The notes: generated by a model not told the origin, from the letters alone. A stretch of DNA of 11,871 nucleotides from an uncultured Mycoplasmatota bacterium (GCA_949527715.1 CATEWF010000026.1:1-11871), one strand, 5' to 3'; positions 1 to 6,506 are shown, counted from the first letter of the stretch. A program made the numbers and translations.

Positions 1-2
1 AA

Positions 3-137
3 GGTTATTATGAGATAGAAGAATTATGCAATTATCTAATTGACGATATGACTTTAGTAAGTGCATATATTTTCTTTAAACTTGTATCAGAAAAAGGCAA
101 AGTTACACCAATTGATTTTAAGAATAGTTCTATTTAA
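3..137 (+). CDS. 3' end of an unrecognised protein (partial)
   Basis: An open frame enters from the left edge and ends in TAA at 135-137, leaving 44 readable residues (beginning GYYEIEELCNYL). The other two forward frames hit stops within the first 20 bases, so this is the only frame able to continue from upstream. The visible part mixes acidic and hydrophobic residues (a helix-like stretch around IDDMTLVSAYIFFKLV) and has no recognisable catalytic or metal-binding motif. It is followed by about 100 non-coding bases, long for this window, so it probably ends its own transcription unit. Family and start are unknown. Confidence 0.6.
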   Translation, partial: GYYEIEELCNYLIDDMTLVSAYIFFKLVSEKGKVTPIDFKNSSI

Positions 138-165
138 TAAAAAATGAAGTAAAAGATAAATAAAA

Positions 166-238
166 AAAGATATTAATATTGTTATTGATATTTTATAGAA
201 TAAATACTATTTATATATAAAACAATGTTAATATCTTT
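166..238. repeat. 18-bp inverted repeat abutting a start codon
   Basis: The left arm at 166-183 (AAAGATATTAATATTGTT) and the right arm at 221-238 (AACAATGTTAATATCTTT) are complementary over 18 positions, with one T-G pair (177 with 227). They enclose a 37-base loop that itself contains a 7-bp inverted repeat (200-206 with 208-214). The right arm ends at the base before the ATG at 239, so in RNA the initiation region of the downstream gene would be paired. No clear T-run follows the stem, so a plain terminator is less likely than a translational or regulatory element. It could also mark an end of the inserted endonuclease gene. Confidence 0.55.
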
Positions 239-1381
239 ATGCAAAAAACAACATCTGAAATTTTTATAGAAAAAGCAAAACAAGTACACGGAAATAAGTA
301 TGACTATTCCAAAGTTAATTATATAAATTCTTATACTAAAGTATGTATCATTTGTCCAGAACATGGAGAATTTTGGCAGAGACCTAATGATCATTTAAGG
401 AAACATGGATGTCCTAATTGTGTAGGGCTTAAAAAATCTGATACAAAAGAATTTATTGAAAAGGCGAGGAAAGTACATGGTAGTAAATATAATTACTCCA
501 AAGTAAATTACATAAATTCTCAAACCAAAGTATGTATTATTTGTCCTGAACATGGAGAATTTTGGCAAAAACCAAATTGTCATTTACAAGGTCAAGGATG
601 CCCATATTGTTATGGGAATGTAAAGAAAACTACCGAACAATTTATTTCTGAAGCAAAAGCAATTAATGGTGATAAATACGATTATTCTAAAAGTATATAT
701 AAAGGGGCGAATGTTAAAGTATGTATTATTTGTCCAGAACATGGAGAATTTTGGCAAACCGCAATAGAACATTTGAAAGGGCATCAATGTATGAAATGTT
801 CTAAAATTGAGATGGCTAATAAAAATACAATGAGTACCGAAGATTTTATTTTAAAATCTAATATGATACATAATGATAAATATGATTATACAAATACCAT
901 TTATATTAATAATAAAAATTCTGTAGATATTACCTGCCCTATACATGGCAAGTTTAAACAAATTGCAGGGTACCATTTACAAGGTAATGGATGTCCAACG
1001 TGCGCTTTAGAAAATAATTTAAATGAAAATAAATTATATGAATTGTTAATACAAAATTTAAATACTGATGTTGTTAGACAGAAACATTTTAAATGGTTAA
1101 AAAATAAAAAAACAATGTCATTAGATTTTTATTTACCTTGTTTTAACATAGCTATTGAATATCAGGGAGAACAACATTTCGTTCCTATTAAATATTTTGG
1201 TGGTGTTAAAAAATATAATGAAAATATATTAAGAGATAAAACTAAAATAGAACTATGTAAAAAAAATTCTATAAAATTACTACATTTTACATTCAATAAA
1301 AAAAGTGTACCTGAAAATTTTACTGAATATAATGTTATTACGGATATTGATGAATTAATAAAAGTTATAAAAAATGAATAA
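239..1381 (+). CDS. Modular zinc-ribbon protein with C-terminal Vsr-like nuclease domain (putative free-standing homing endonuclease)
   Basis: The 380-residue protein has four tandem modules of about 56 residues (roughly 6-61, 69-124, 132-187, 200-255). Each carries a helix with (V/I)(H/N)xxKYDY, then CPEHGEFWQ (CPIHGKFKQ in module 4), HL and a final CxxC. The pattern resembles DUF723-type phage zinc ribbons; CPxH plus CxxC are the likely zinc ligands, because module 4 lacks the extra upstream Cys. Residues about 263-378 look like a Vsr/PD-(D/E)XK nuclease: LDFYLP (D296) followed by IAIEYQGEQHF (E307, E311, H313). Phage homing endonucleases of the I-Bth0305I type use a Vsr-like fold, so sequence-specific DNA cleavage is inferred, with the modules as DNA readers. 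The start at 239 follows an inverted repeat. The stop overlaps the next gene by 8 bases. Confidence 0.75.
   Translation: MQKTTSEIFIEKAKQVHGNKYDYSKVNYINSYTKVCIICPEHGEFWQRPNDHLRKHGCPNCVGLKKSDTKEFIEKARKVHGSKYNYSKVNYINSQTKVCIICPEHGEFWQKPNCHLQGQGCPYCYGNVKKTTEQFISEAKAINGDKYDYSKSIYKGANVKVCIICPEHGEFWQTAIEHLKGHQCMKCSKIEMANKNTMSTEDFILKSNMIHNDKYDYTNTIYINNKNSVDITCPIHGKFKQIAGYHLQGNGCPTCALENNLNENKLYELLIQNLNTDVVRQKHFKWLKNKKTMSLDFYLPCFNIAIEYQGEQHFVPIKYFGGVKKYNENILRDKTKIELCKKNSIKLLHFTFNKKSVPENFTEYNVITDIDELIKVIKNE
338..756 (+). repeat. Three near-identical 41-base blocks in the first modular gene
   Basis: Bases 338-378, 527-567 and 716-756 are each 41 bases long and spaced exactly 189 bases (63 codons). They differ from one another at one or two positions only (both synonymous) and encode KVCIICPEHGEFWQ. 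The fourth module's matching segment (about 925-962) has diverged strongly. Confidence 0.85.
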
Positions 1382-2768
1382 TAATAAATTAACAAAATAT
1401 TTAAAAAATATAATAAAAAATACTATTTTTGAAAATAATGTATTTTATGTCGGAGGAGTTGTTAGAAGTTATTTATTAAATGAAGATTTTAAAGATGTGG
1501 ATATTTGTGTGACATTACCTAATGGTGGAATAAAATTTGCCGAATGGTTAAATGAAAAAGGTTTTTTAACTCATCCTCCTGTTCTATACCCTACGTATGG
1601 CACCTCGATGTTTAAACTGAAAAGATTTCCTGATATTGAACTTGAAGCAGTCCATACTAGAAAAGAGCAATATAAGGATAAAAACAGTAGAAACCCTGAA
1701 ACAGAATATGGGACCATTGAAGAAGATGCCTTTAGGCGTGACTTGACAATTAATTCATTATTTTACAATATATCAGATAATATTATTACAGATCCAACTA
1801 ACAATGGTTTGGAAGATATTAAAAATCATGTTATTAGGGTAACAAATCCTAATCCTGATATTGTATTTGAAGATGATCCATTGAGAATTATGAGAGCAAT
1901 TAGATTTTCGACTATATATGGGTGGAGAATTGAACATGAAACGTATATGTCAATGGTTAAAAATGTTGACAGACTTTCTATCATAACTCACGAAAGAATA
2001 CGTGATGAATTTCAGAAGATATTAATGTCAAAAAATGCAACGATAGGTATTAGGATGTTAGTTGATATTGGTGCCATGAAATATGTTATTCCAGAACTTG
2101 AACAAACTATTGGAATGTCTCAGAATCATTATCATTTTGGAGATGTTTATGAGCATACTCTTGCACTTATTGACTATTATCATAAGCATTATGACGCTGA
2201 TGTAATTTGTCTTTTAAGTTGTCTTTTACACGATATTGGTAAAATCAATACAAGAACCGTTGGTGAAGATAGTAGAGTGCATTTCTATGGGCATGAAAAT
2301 CAAACAGAACTTATAGAAAGTATATTGAGAAATCTTAAATATGATAATGATACCATTAAAGAAGTATGCTTCATTACTAAAAACCATATGAGAACAAAAA
2401 GTTTCGGTAATAATTGTGAGAAAATAAAACCGAAGCATCTTAATAAATTGGTTTATACTTGTCGTACAAAGGAACGTTTTGATAGGTTATGTAAGGTTAT
2501 AGAATGTGATAATATGAGTCATCATCCTGATTATTGTGTTACTGGTCAATACAATTATTTCATTAAACAATTTAAAAATGAATTTTTTGACTATAAATTG
2601 CCTGTAAATGGTAACGATGTAATGGAAGTATTAGGTATTGAACCCTGTACGAAAATTAAGGAATGTCTTGATTGGCTAATGAAATTCGCTTTCACAAATC
2701 CCACTTCTTCAAAAGAAATTTTCTTAAAAAAAATTAAAGAATTTGGAAAGAACAATAAAATATTGTAA
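1374..2768 (+). CDS. cca: CCA tRNA nucleotidyltransferase with HD domain
   Basis: This 464-residue protein would add or repair the 3' CCA end of tRNAs from CTP and ATP in the cytoplasm. It has the full bacterial class II (poly(A) polymerase-like) motif set: YVGGVVRSYLL (25-35), the metal-binding DVD in KDVDICV (D41, D43), a further acidic strand (IELEAV, near 89), RRDLTINSLFYN (121-132), EDDPLRIMRAIRF (167-179) and ERIRDEF (207-213). An HD phosphohydrolase domain follows, with H261 and LLHDIGK (284-290). The length matches cellular Cca proteins and no key residue is missing, so it is probably active. The ATG at 1374 overlaps the end of the upstream nuclease gene by 8 bases, suggesting translational coupling. 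Some very large phages are known to carry CCA-adding enzymes together with their own tRNAs, but none is in this window. A poly(A) polymerase is the main alternative; the HD domain and length favour CCA addition. Confidence 0.9.
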   Translation: MNNNKLTKYLKNIIKNTIFENNVFYVGGVVRSYLLNEDFKDVDICVTLPNGGIKFAEWLNEKGFLTHPPVLYPTYGTSMFKLKRFPDIELEAVHTRKEQYKDKNSRNPETEYGTIEEDAFRRDLTINSLFYNISDNIITDPTNNGLEDIKNHVIRVTNPNPDIVFEDDPLRIMRAIRFSTIYGWRIEHETYMSMVKNVDRLSIITHERIRDEFQKILMSKNATIGIRMLVDIGAMKYVIPELEQTIGMSQNHYHFGDVYEHTLALIDYYHKHYDADVICLLSCLLHDIGKINTRTVGEDSRVHFYGHENQTELIESILRNLKYDNDTIKEVCFITKNHMRTKSFGNNCEKIKPKHLNKLVYTCRTKERFDRLCKVIECDNMSHHPDYCVTGQYNYFIKQFKNEFFDYKLPVNGNDVMEVLGIEPCTKIKECLDWLMKFAFTNPTSSKEIFLKKIKEFGKNNKIL

Positions 2769-2798
2769 TTTTGTAATAGTTAATTTAAACTTTAAGTA

Positions 2799-3578
2799 AT
2801 GAAACTTTTTAACTATAAAATATTGTATCGGAATGAGGCAATGCATCAAATTGATGACTTTTTTAAGTTAACGTATGACCAAAGACGCATATTCTTTATT
2901 AAAGGAGCAAAAGATAAGGGAGCATTTTTTGAAACAAATTGTTATTATGATGAAATTTCAAACAAAATGCCAGATGCTAAGTTTATGTATAATGAAACTA
3001 AAGAAGATTATCCTGATATAAATATTATGGAGTTTAGGAAAACAATGTTTCATGAATTACAACATGCTTATAAGCATTATCAGATATTAAAACAAGAAGA
3101 AGAAAATAAAGATATTAATTCAAAAGTAAAAAGTGAACAGGATATATATTCTCAAGTACTTTCAGATGATATTATTAAAAATTTAGTTAAGAATGTTTTT
3201 TATTATACAAATATAAATGAATTAAATTCTCATTTTGCAGAAATGTATCCTTATATTAAGGATAATAAGGAAATAAATATTAAAAATTATAAACAATATT
3301 TGAATGAAATACCTGGTTATAATGTAATTGAGAAATTAAAAACATATCAAAATTATTTTAATAATGATAATATTGAAAAATTAAATAAAATAAAGAAACA
3401 AATTGGTGAGGCATTATATAAAGTATATATAAAACAGTTGTATTATAAGGATAGAAAGTTAACACCTGATAATTGTTTTTATTTAACGAAAAATAAAATT
3501 AATAATGCATTATTATATGCTCAGAAAAAGTTTTATGAATTTTTACAACAGACAATGATTAGTTTAAACAGAATTTAA
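2799..3578 (+). CDS. Putative zinc metallopeptidase (HELQH)
   Basis: The 259-residue protein carries FHELQHAYKH around residues 84-93, a gluzincin-type HExxH motif preceded by an amphipathic stretch. NELNSHFAEMY (140-150) follows about 55 residues later and contains glutamates suitable as a third zinc ligand, as in zincins. The rest is lysine-, asparagine- and tyrosine-rich with mainly helical character. There is no signal peptide or membrane segment, so action would be in the host cytoplasm or in the particle. The gene lies 30 bases after the CCA gene and one base before a methyltransferase gene, inside one apparent operon. Substrate and family are not recognised. It could process phage proteins or cleave host ones, and an inactive descendant cannot be excluded. 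Confidence 0.6.
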   Translation: MKLFNYKILYRNEAMHQIDDFFKLTYDQRRIFFIKGAKDKGAFFETNCYYDEISNKMPDAKFMYNETKEDYPDINIMEFRKTMFHELQHAYKHYQILKQEEENKDINSKVKSEQDIYSQVLSDDIIKNLVKNVFYYTNINELNSHFAEMYPYIKDNKEINIKNYKQYLNEIPGYNVIEKLKTYQNYFNNDNIEKLNKIKKQIGEALYKVYIKQLYYKDRKLTPDNCFYLTKNKINNALLYAQKKFYEFLQQTMISLNRI

Positions 3579-3579
3579 T

Positions 3580-4431
3580 ATGAATAATTTAGTTAAAATA
3601 TCACCATTTGAAGATATTAATATCTATAATGAAGATTGTAGAGATACAATGCGAAGAATGAAAGAGGAAGGTATTAAAACGGATTTGGTTATAACATCGC
3701 CGCCTTACGATTCCTTGAGAAATTATAATAATTCTTCTACGTGGAATTTTGATATATTCAAAGAAACCGCTCAATTACTTTATGATATAACTGCTGATGG
3801 TGGTGTTGTTGTATGGGTTGTGGGTGATGCCACAATTAACGGTAGTGAAACTGGCACTTCATTTAAACAAGCATTATATTTTATGGAATGTGGATTTAAG
3901 TTGCACGATACTATGTTGTTTGAAAAAAACAGTTCGTCTTTTCCTGCAAAAAGAAATGGGAATAGATATACGCAAATTTTTGAATACATGTTCGTATTCT
4001 CAAAAGGTAAACCTAAAACAGCAAAACTTATTTGCGATAAACCTAATAAGTGGGCTGGATGGACTAATTGGGGCAACAATACAAACTATAATAAAAATGG
4101 CGAATTAATACCAACAAATAATATCAAACCAGTGCCAGAATTTTCACCAAGAAATAATATATGGAAATATACGGTTGGTTTTAATGTTAATGATGGTAAG
4201 CACCCTGCGGTGTTTCCATTTCAATTAGCAGCAGACCATATACAAACTTGGTCTAATGAAGGTGATATTGTTTTTGACCCTTTTACTGGTAGTGGTACTA
4301 CAGCAGAGGCTGCTTTATGTAATAAACGTAAATTTATTGGTAGTGAGATTGATGAACAATATTGTAAATATATCCCAATAAATATAAAAAAGCGTTATGA
4401 TAGATATATAAAAGAACAAAAAAATATGTAA
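3580..4431 (+). CDS. DNA methyltransferase, beta-class order, TSPPY motif (N4-cytosine or N6-adenine)
   Basis: The 283-residue protein has the catalytic tetrapeptide in DLVITSPPYDSLRNY (SPPY at 40-43) before the SAM-binding motif VFDPFTGSGTTAEAAL (231-246), which is the beta-class order. HPAVFPFQLAADHI (208-221) provides the region just upstream of motif I, and FIGSEID (252-258) ends the next strand with the SAM-ribose acidic residue. SPPY is more usual in N4-cytosine enzymes, whereas DPPY marks N6-adenine enzymes, so m4C is the first guess. No restriction endonuclease gene sits beside it, so it looks like an orphan phage methyltransferase, probably protecting DNA from host restriction or marking it for regulation. 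The start lies one base after the previous stop. The target sequence cannot be read from here. Confidence 0.85.
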   Translation: MNNLVKISPFEDINIYNEDCRDTMRRMKEEGIKTDLVITSPPYDSLRNYNNSSTWNFDIFKETAQLLYDITADGGVVVWVVGDATINGSETGTSFKQALYFMECGFKLHDTMLFEKNSSSFPAKRNGNRYTQIFEYMFVFSKGKPKTAKLICDKPNKWAGWTNWGNNTNYNKNGELIPTNNIKPVPEFSPRNNIWKYTVGFNVNDGKHPAVFPFQLAADHIQTWSNEGDIVFDPFTGSGTTAEAALCNKRKFIGSEIDEQYCKYIPINIKKRYDRYIKEQKNM

Positions 4432-4434
4432 GTT

Positions 4435-4770
4435 ATGGAAAAGAAATTATACAAAGTTTTTAATGTAGATGTTTGTTTTACAGATTATGCTGCCAATGAA
4501 GTTTTAATCGGTGCAGAATCTATTGAAGATTTAAAAAATCATTTTGAAGAGATTTATCCTGATACTGAATATAAAATAGAAGATGAATATGATTTAGAAG
4601 AATATCCGAATACTAAAATTGGTGATATTGTAAAAGTTCCTTATTTTACAAAAGAACAACTTGAAGAAATTTTTGATGACAGAAGTCATTGGAAAAGAGT
4701 AAATGAAGTAGATTTTTTATTTACTGATAAACCTTATGTTATTTTGGATTCATTTGGCTATATGGAATGA
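4435..4770 (+). CDS. Acidic protein of unknown function
   Basis: This is an unrecognised 111-residue protein. About a quarter of its residues are Asp or Glu, concentrated at 28-56 (for example IEDEYDLEEYP at 48-58). The N-terminus (KLYKVFNVDVCFTDYAANEVLIGAESIEDLKNHF) reads as strand-strand-helix, giving a small alpha/beta fold of the kind common in phage accessory genes. There is no membrane segment, Cys cluster or catalytic motif. It starts 3 bases after the methyltransferase stop and is the only gene here ending in TGA. A 44-base gap follows. It lies between a methyltransferase and the YqeY-like gene. The acidic surface would fit a nucleic-acid-mimicking inhibitor, but this is only a speculation from charge. 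Confidence 0.75.
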   Translation: MEKKLYKVFNVDVCFTDYAANEVLIGAESIEDLKNHFEEIYPDTEYKIEDEYDLEEYPNTKIGDIVKVPYFTKEQLEEIFDDRSHWKRVNEVDFLFTDKPYVILDSFGYME

Positions 4771-4803
4771 TTAAAAATTAAAATGTTAAACTATATTAAA
4801 AAA

Positions 4804-4814
4804 TAATTAAAATT
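4804..4814 (+). promoter_or_regulatory. A/T-rich translation leader TAATTAAAATT (copy 1)
   Basis: TAATTAAAATT occupies the 11 bases directly before the YqeY-like start codon. The same 11-mer lies directly before the start at 8919 and 4 bases before the start at 6897. No GGAGG-like sequence accompanies it. It is probably the ribosome-entry leader used instead of a Shine-Dalgarno site. Confidence 0.5.
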
Positions 4815-5273
4815 ATGATTTCAAATAAGATTGATGAGATGATTGCTTCTGCAATGAAGAATCGTGAGAAGGAACTACTTGATGTACTTAAATTGATTAA
4901 GTGTGAGTTTGTTAAAGCAACAAAAGATGGTGTAGAATTAAATGATATTTCAGAAACGAAAATACTTCTTAAAATGGCTTCTCAACGAGAAGATTCTATA
5001 CGTCAATATGTTGATGGTGGACGTAAAGATTTGGCAGATAATGAAAAGGTTGAACTTGATGTGATTAATTCATTTCTACCTAAACAAGCAACTGAAGAGG
5101 AAATCGAGGAATTTACTCGTGGTACAATTACTGCTTACTGTCTAACACAAGGTGATACTCATAATCTTTCAATGAAAGATATGAAACCTATTTTATCAAT
5201 TGTACAGGAAAAATATCCTACTGCTAATGGTAAAATAGTTGCGAAAGTATTGAATAGTGTAATTAAAAAGTAA
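4815..5273 (+). CDS. YqeY-like protein (GatB/YqeY domain)
   Basis: The 152-residue protein matches the YqeY family in length and pattern. It has an N-terminal helical part (MISNKIDEMIASAMKNREKE), a central LLKMASQREDSIRQYVDGGRKDLADNEKVELDVINSFLPKQ (about 51-92) in which QR.DSI..Y..GGR.DLA..E..E...I..FLP.Q is the family signature, and a C-terminal helical domain ending in GKIVAKVLNSVIKK. The family is related to the tRNA-contacting tail domain of GatB in the Asp/Glu-tRNA amidotransferase; the role of stand-alone YqeY is unsettled, although tRNA binding is often proposed. It sits in the same cluster as the CCA-adding gene, which supports a tRNA-related job. The start is preceded immediately by TAATTAAAATT, a leader seen again at two other genes. 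Confidence 0.85.
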   Translation: MISNKIDEMIASAMKNREKELLDVLKLIKCEFVKATKDGVELNDISETKILLKMASQREDSIRQYVDGGRKDLADNEKVELDVINSFLPKQATEEEIEEFTRGTITAYCLTQGDTHNLSMKDMKPILSIVQEKYPTANGKIVAKVLNSVIKK

Positions 5274-5280
5274 CAAATTT

Positions 5281-6222
5281 ATGAAATCAGAAAGAAATAG
5301 GACAATAACTATTAATAATGAAGAAATAAATGAATTAAATAAATATATCAATAAGATTGATGATATTAATAATACATTTAATTTTATTAATAAAGTTATA
5401 AATGGAAATACAATTGAAATTATTAAATATATCCCTGATAATTTTGCTGATTTGATAATAATAGACCCACCATATAATTTAAGTAAAAATTATAATGGTT
5501 ATAATTTTCATTCTATGAAAAGGAATGAATACATAGATTATGTTAATCAATGGCTTCCAATTGTTTGTAGAAAATTAAAAGATAATGGAACTTTATACAT
5601 TTGTTGTGATTGGAAATGTACTTCTGAAATATATGAATGCCTTTCAAAAGAATTAACTATCATTAATAGAATTACATGGCAAAGAGAGAAAGGACGTGGT
5701 TCTAAAAATAACTGGAAAAACGGAATGGAAGATATTTGGATGGCAGTTAAGAATCCAAAAAATTATACTTTTAATGTTAATTCAGTTAAAATTAGACGAA
5801 AAGTTGTTGCACCATATAAGATTAATGGTGAGGCAAAAGATTGGGAAAAAACGATTGATGGTAATTTTCGTGACACATATCCTTCTAATTTTTGGGATGA
5901 TATAAGTATACCATTTTGGTCAATGCCAGAAAATACAGAACATCCGACACAGAAACCCGAAAAATTGATTGCAAAACTTATTCTAGCAAGTTCTAATGAA
6001 AATGATATCGTTTTTGACCCATTTTTAGGTAGTGGAACAACTTGTGTTACGGCAAAAAAATTAAATAGAAAATATTGTGGTATAGAGTTAAATGAAAAAT
6101 ATTGCCAATACAGTATTAAACGTTTATTAGATGCTAATGAAAATAAAATAATACAAGGATATAACGATGGCATATTTTGGGAAAGGAATACATTAGTACA
6201 ACAAAAGAAAATGAAAAAGTAA
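5281..6222 (+). CDS. DNA adenine methyltransferase, beta class (DPPY)
   Basis: The 313-residue protein has DLIIIDPPYNLSKNY (57-71) with catalytic DPPY at 62-65. HPTQKPEKLI (221-230) and the SAM-binding motif VFDPFLGSGTTCVTAKK (244-260) follow, then YCGIEL (265-270). This is the beta-class motif order, and DPPY plus HPTQKP is typical of N6-adenine enzymes of the M.HinfI/CcrM type. The region KGRGSKNNWKNGMEDIW (137-153) is likely to contribute to target recognition. No cognate endonuclease is adjacent, so an orphan phage enzyme modifying adenine in a short DNA site is inferred. The start is 7 bases after the YqeY-like gene. The stop overlaps the next start as TAATG. The recognition sequence is not deducible by eye. 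Confidence 0.88.
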   Translation: MKSERNRTITINNEEINELNKYINKIDDINNTFNFINKVINGNTIEIIKYIPDNFADLIIIDPPYNLSKNYNGYNFHSMKRNEYIDYVNQWLPIVCRKLKDNGTLYICCDWKCTSEIYECLSKELTIINRITWQREKGRGSKNNWKNGMEDIWMAVKNPKNYTFNVNSVKIRRKVVAPYKINGEAKDWEKTIDGNFRDTYPSNFWDDISIPFWSMPENTEHPTQKPEKLIAKLILASSNENDIVFDPFLGSGTTCVTAKKLNRKYCGIELNEKYCQYSIKRLLDANENKIIQGYNDGIFWERNTLVQQKKMKK

Positions 6223-6431
6223 TGGAAAATAAGAAAAAATATCCTTATTTAGCAAAGAATACCATTAATGAAAAAAATTATGTGGTATTCTTTTCCGAAG
6301 AAAATTATGGAACTGTGGTAATGTCTGAAATTACAGATAATCCAGATGTAATGTTTGGGGCGATTGGTGATTTTGATGAAAATACTTTTGAAGTATTACC
6401 ACCTGATGTTAGAGTTATTATGAACAATTAA
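6222..6431 (+). CDS. Small protein of unknown function
   Basis: This 69-residue protein reads MENKKKYPYLAKN and ends in MNN. The start at 6222 is preferred because it forms a TAATG stop/start overlap with the methyltransferase gene. An in-frame ATG at 6177 would give 84 residues but needs a 46-base overlap into the methyltransferase. The sequence has a strand-rich core (NYVVFFSEENYGTVVMSEI) and an acidic loop, with no cysteine cluster or membrane helix. It looks like a compact all-beta phage protein whose function I do not recognise. It is the last gene before the hairpin at 6437-6478, so it probably closes this transcription unit. Confidence 0.7.
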   Translation: MENKKKYPYLAKNTINEKNYVVFFSEENYGTVVMSEITDNPDVMFGAIGDFDENTFEVLPPDVRVIMNN

Positions 6432-6436
6432 TATTT

Positions 6437-6478
6437 TTTAACACAATAAATTTGGTAATATCAATTTATTGTGTTAAA
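6437..6478 (+). terminator. Probable transcription terminator hairpin
   Basis: Arms at 6437-6452 (TTTAACACAATAAATT) and 6463-6478 (AATTTATTGTGTTAAA) are perfectly complementary over 16 bp around a 10-base loop. They lie 6 bases after the stop of the upstream gene, in the widest gap between the two gene runs. A short T-run follows only weakly (TTTG), while a longer T-run precedes the left arm, so the element may also act on antisense transcripts. It is A+T-rich, as expected in this genome. Confidence 0.6.
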
Positions 6479-6506
6479 TTTGTATTAAAAATAATAAGTA
6501 TGTTTT

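Noticed and set aside
185..213. Possible sigma70-type promoter (TTGATA, 17 bases, TATTTA).
   Set aside because: The A/T content makes such matches frequent by chance, and Bacteroidota primary promoters use a different consensus.
182..787. Three consecutive minus-strand frames (182-394, 395-583, 584-787) and a similar one at 11571-11774.
   Set aside because: They are antisense shadows of the repeated zinc-ribbon modules; their similarity to each other mirrors the sense repeats, and no minus-strand leader is seen.
3612..3625. Perfect 14-base palindrome AGATATTAATATCT, which also resembles the stem at 166.
   Set aside because: It lies in coding sequence and such palindromes are expected in very A/T-rich DNA.
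3797..4108. Alternative 103-residue forward frame inside the first methyltransferase gene.
   Set aside because: It lies wholly within a gene with all catalytic motifs in the other frame and has no leader of its own.
4783..4806. Seven-codon frame (MLNYIKK) before the YqeY-like gene.
   Set aside because: Too short to distinguish from chance in A/T-rich DNA; it has no attenuator-like stem.
5763..6173. 136-residue minus-strand frame inside the second methyltransferase gene.
   Set aside because: It is antisense to conserved motif I and HPTQKP coding sequence and isolated on a strand with no other gene.
6177..6221. Longer start (ATG 6177) for the small gene at 6222.
   Set aside because: It would need a 46-base overlap; the TAATG junction at 6220-6224 gives a compact start typical of this window.
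6479..6506. Bacteroides-style promoter pair (TTTG with TATGTTTT) before the gene at 6507.
   Set aside because: The second box touches the start codon, leaving no room for a transcript start and leader, and the match is incomplete.
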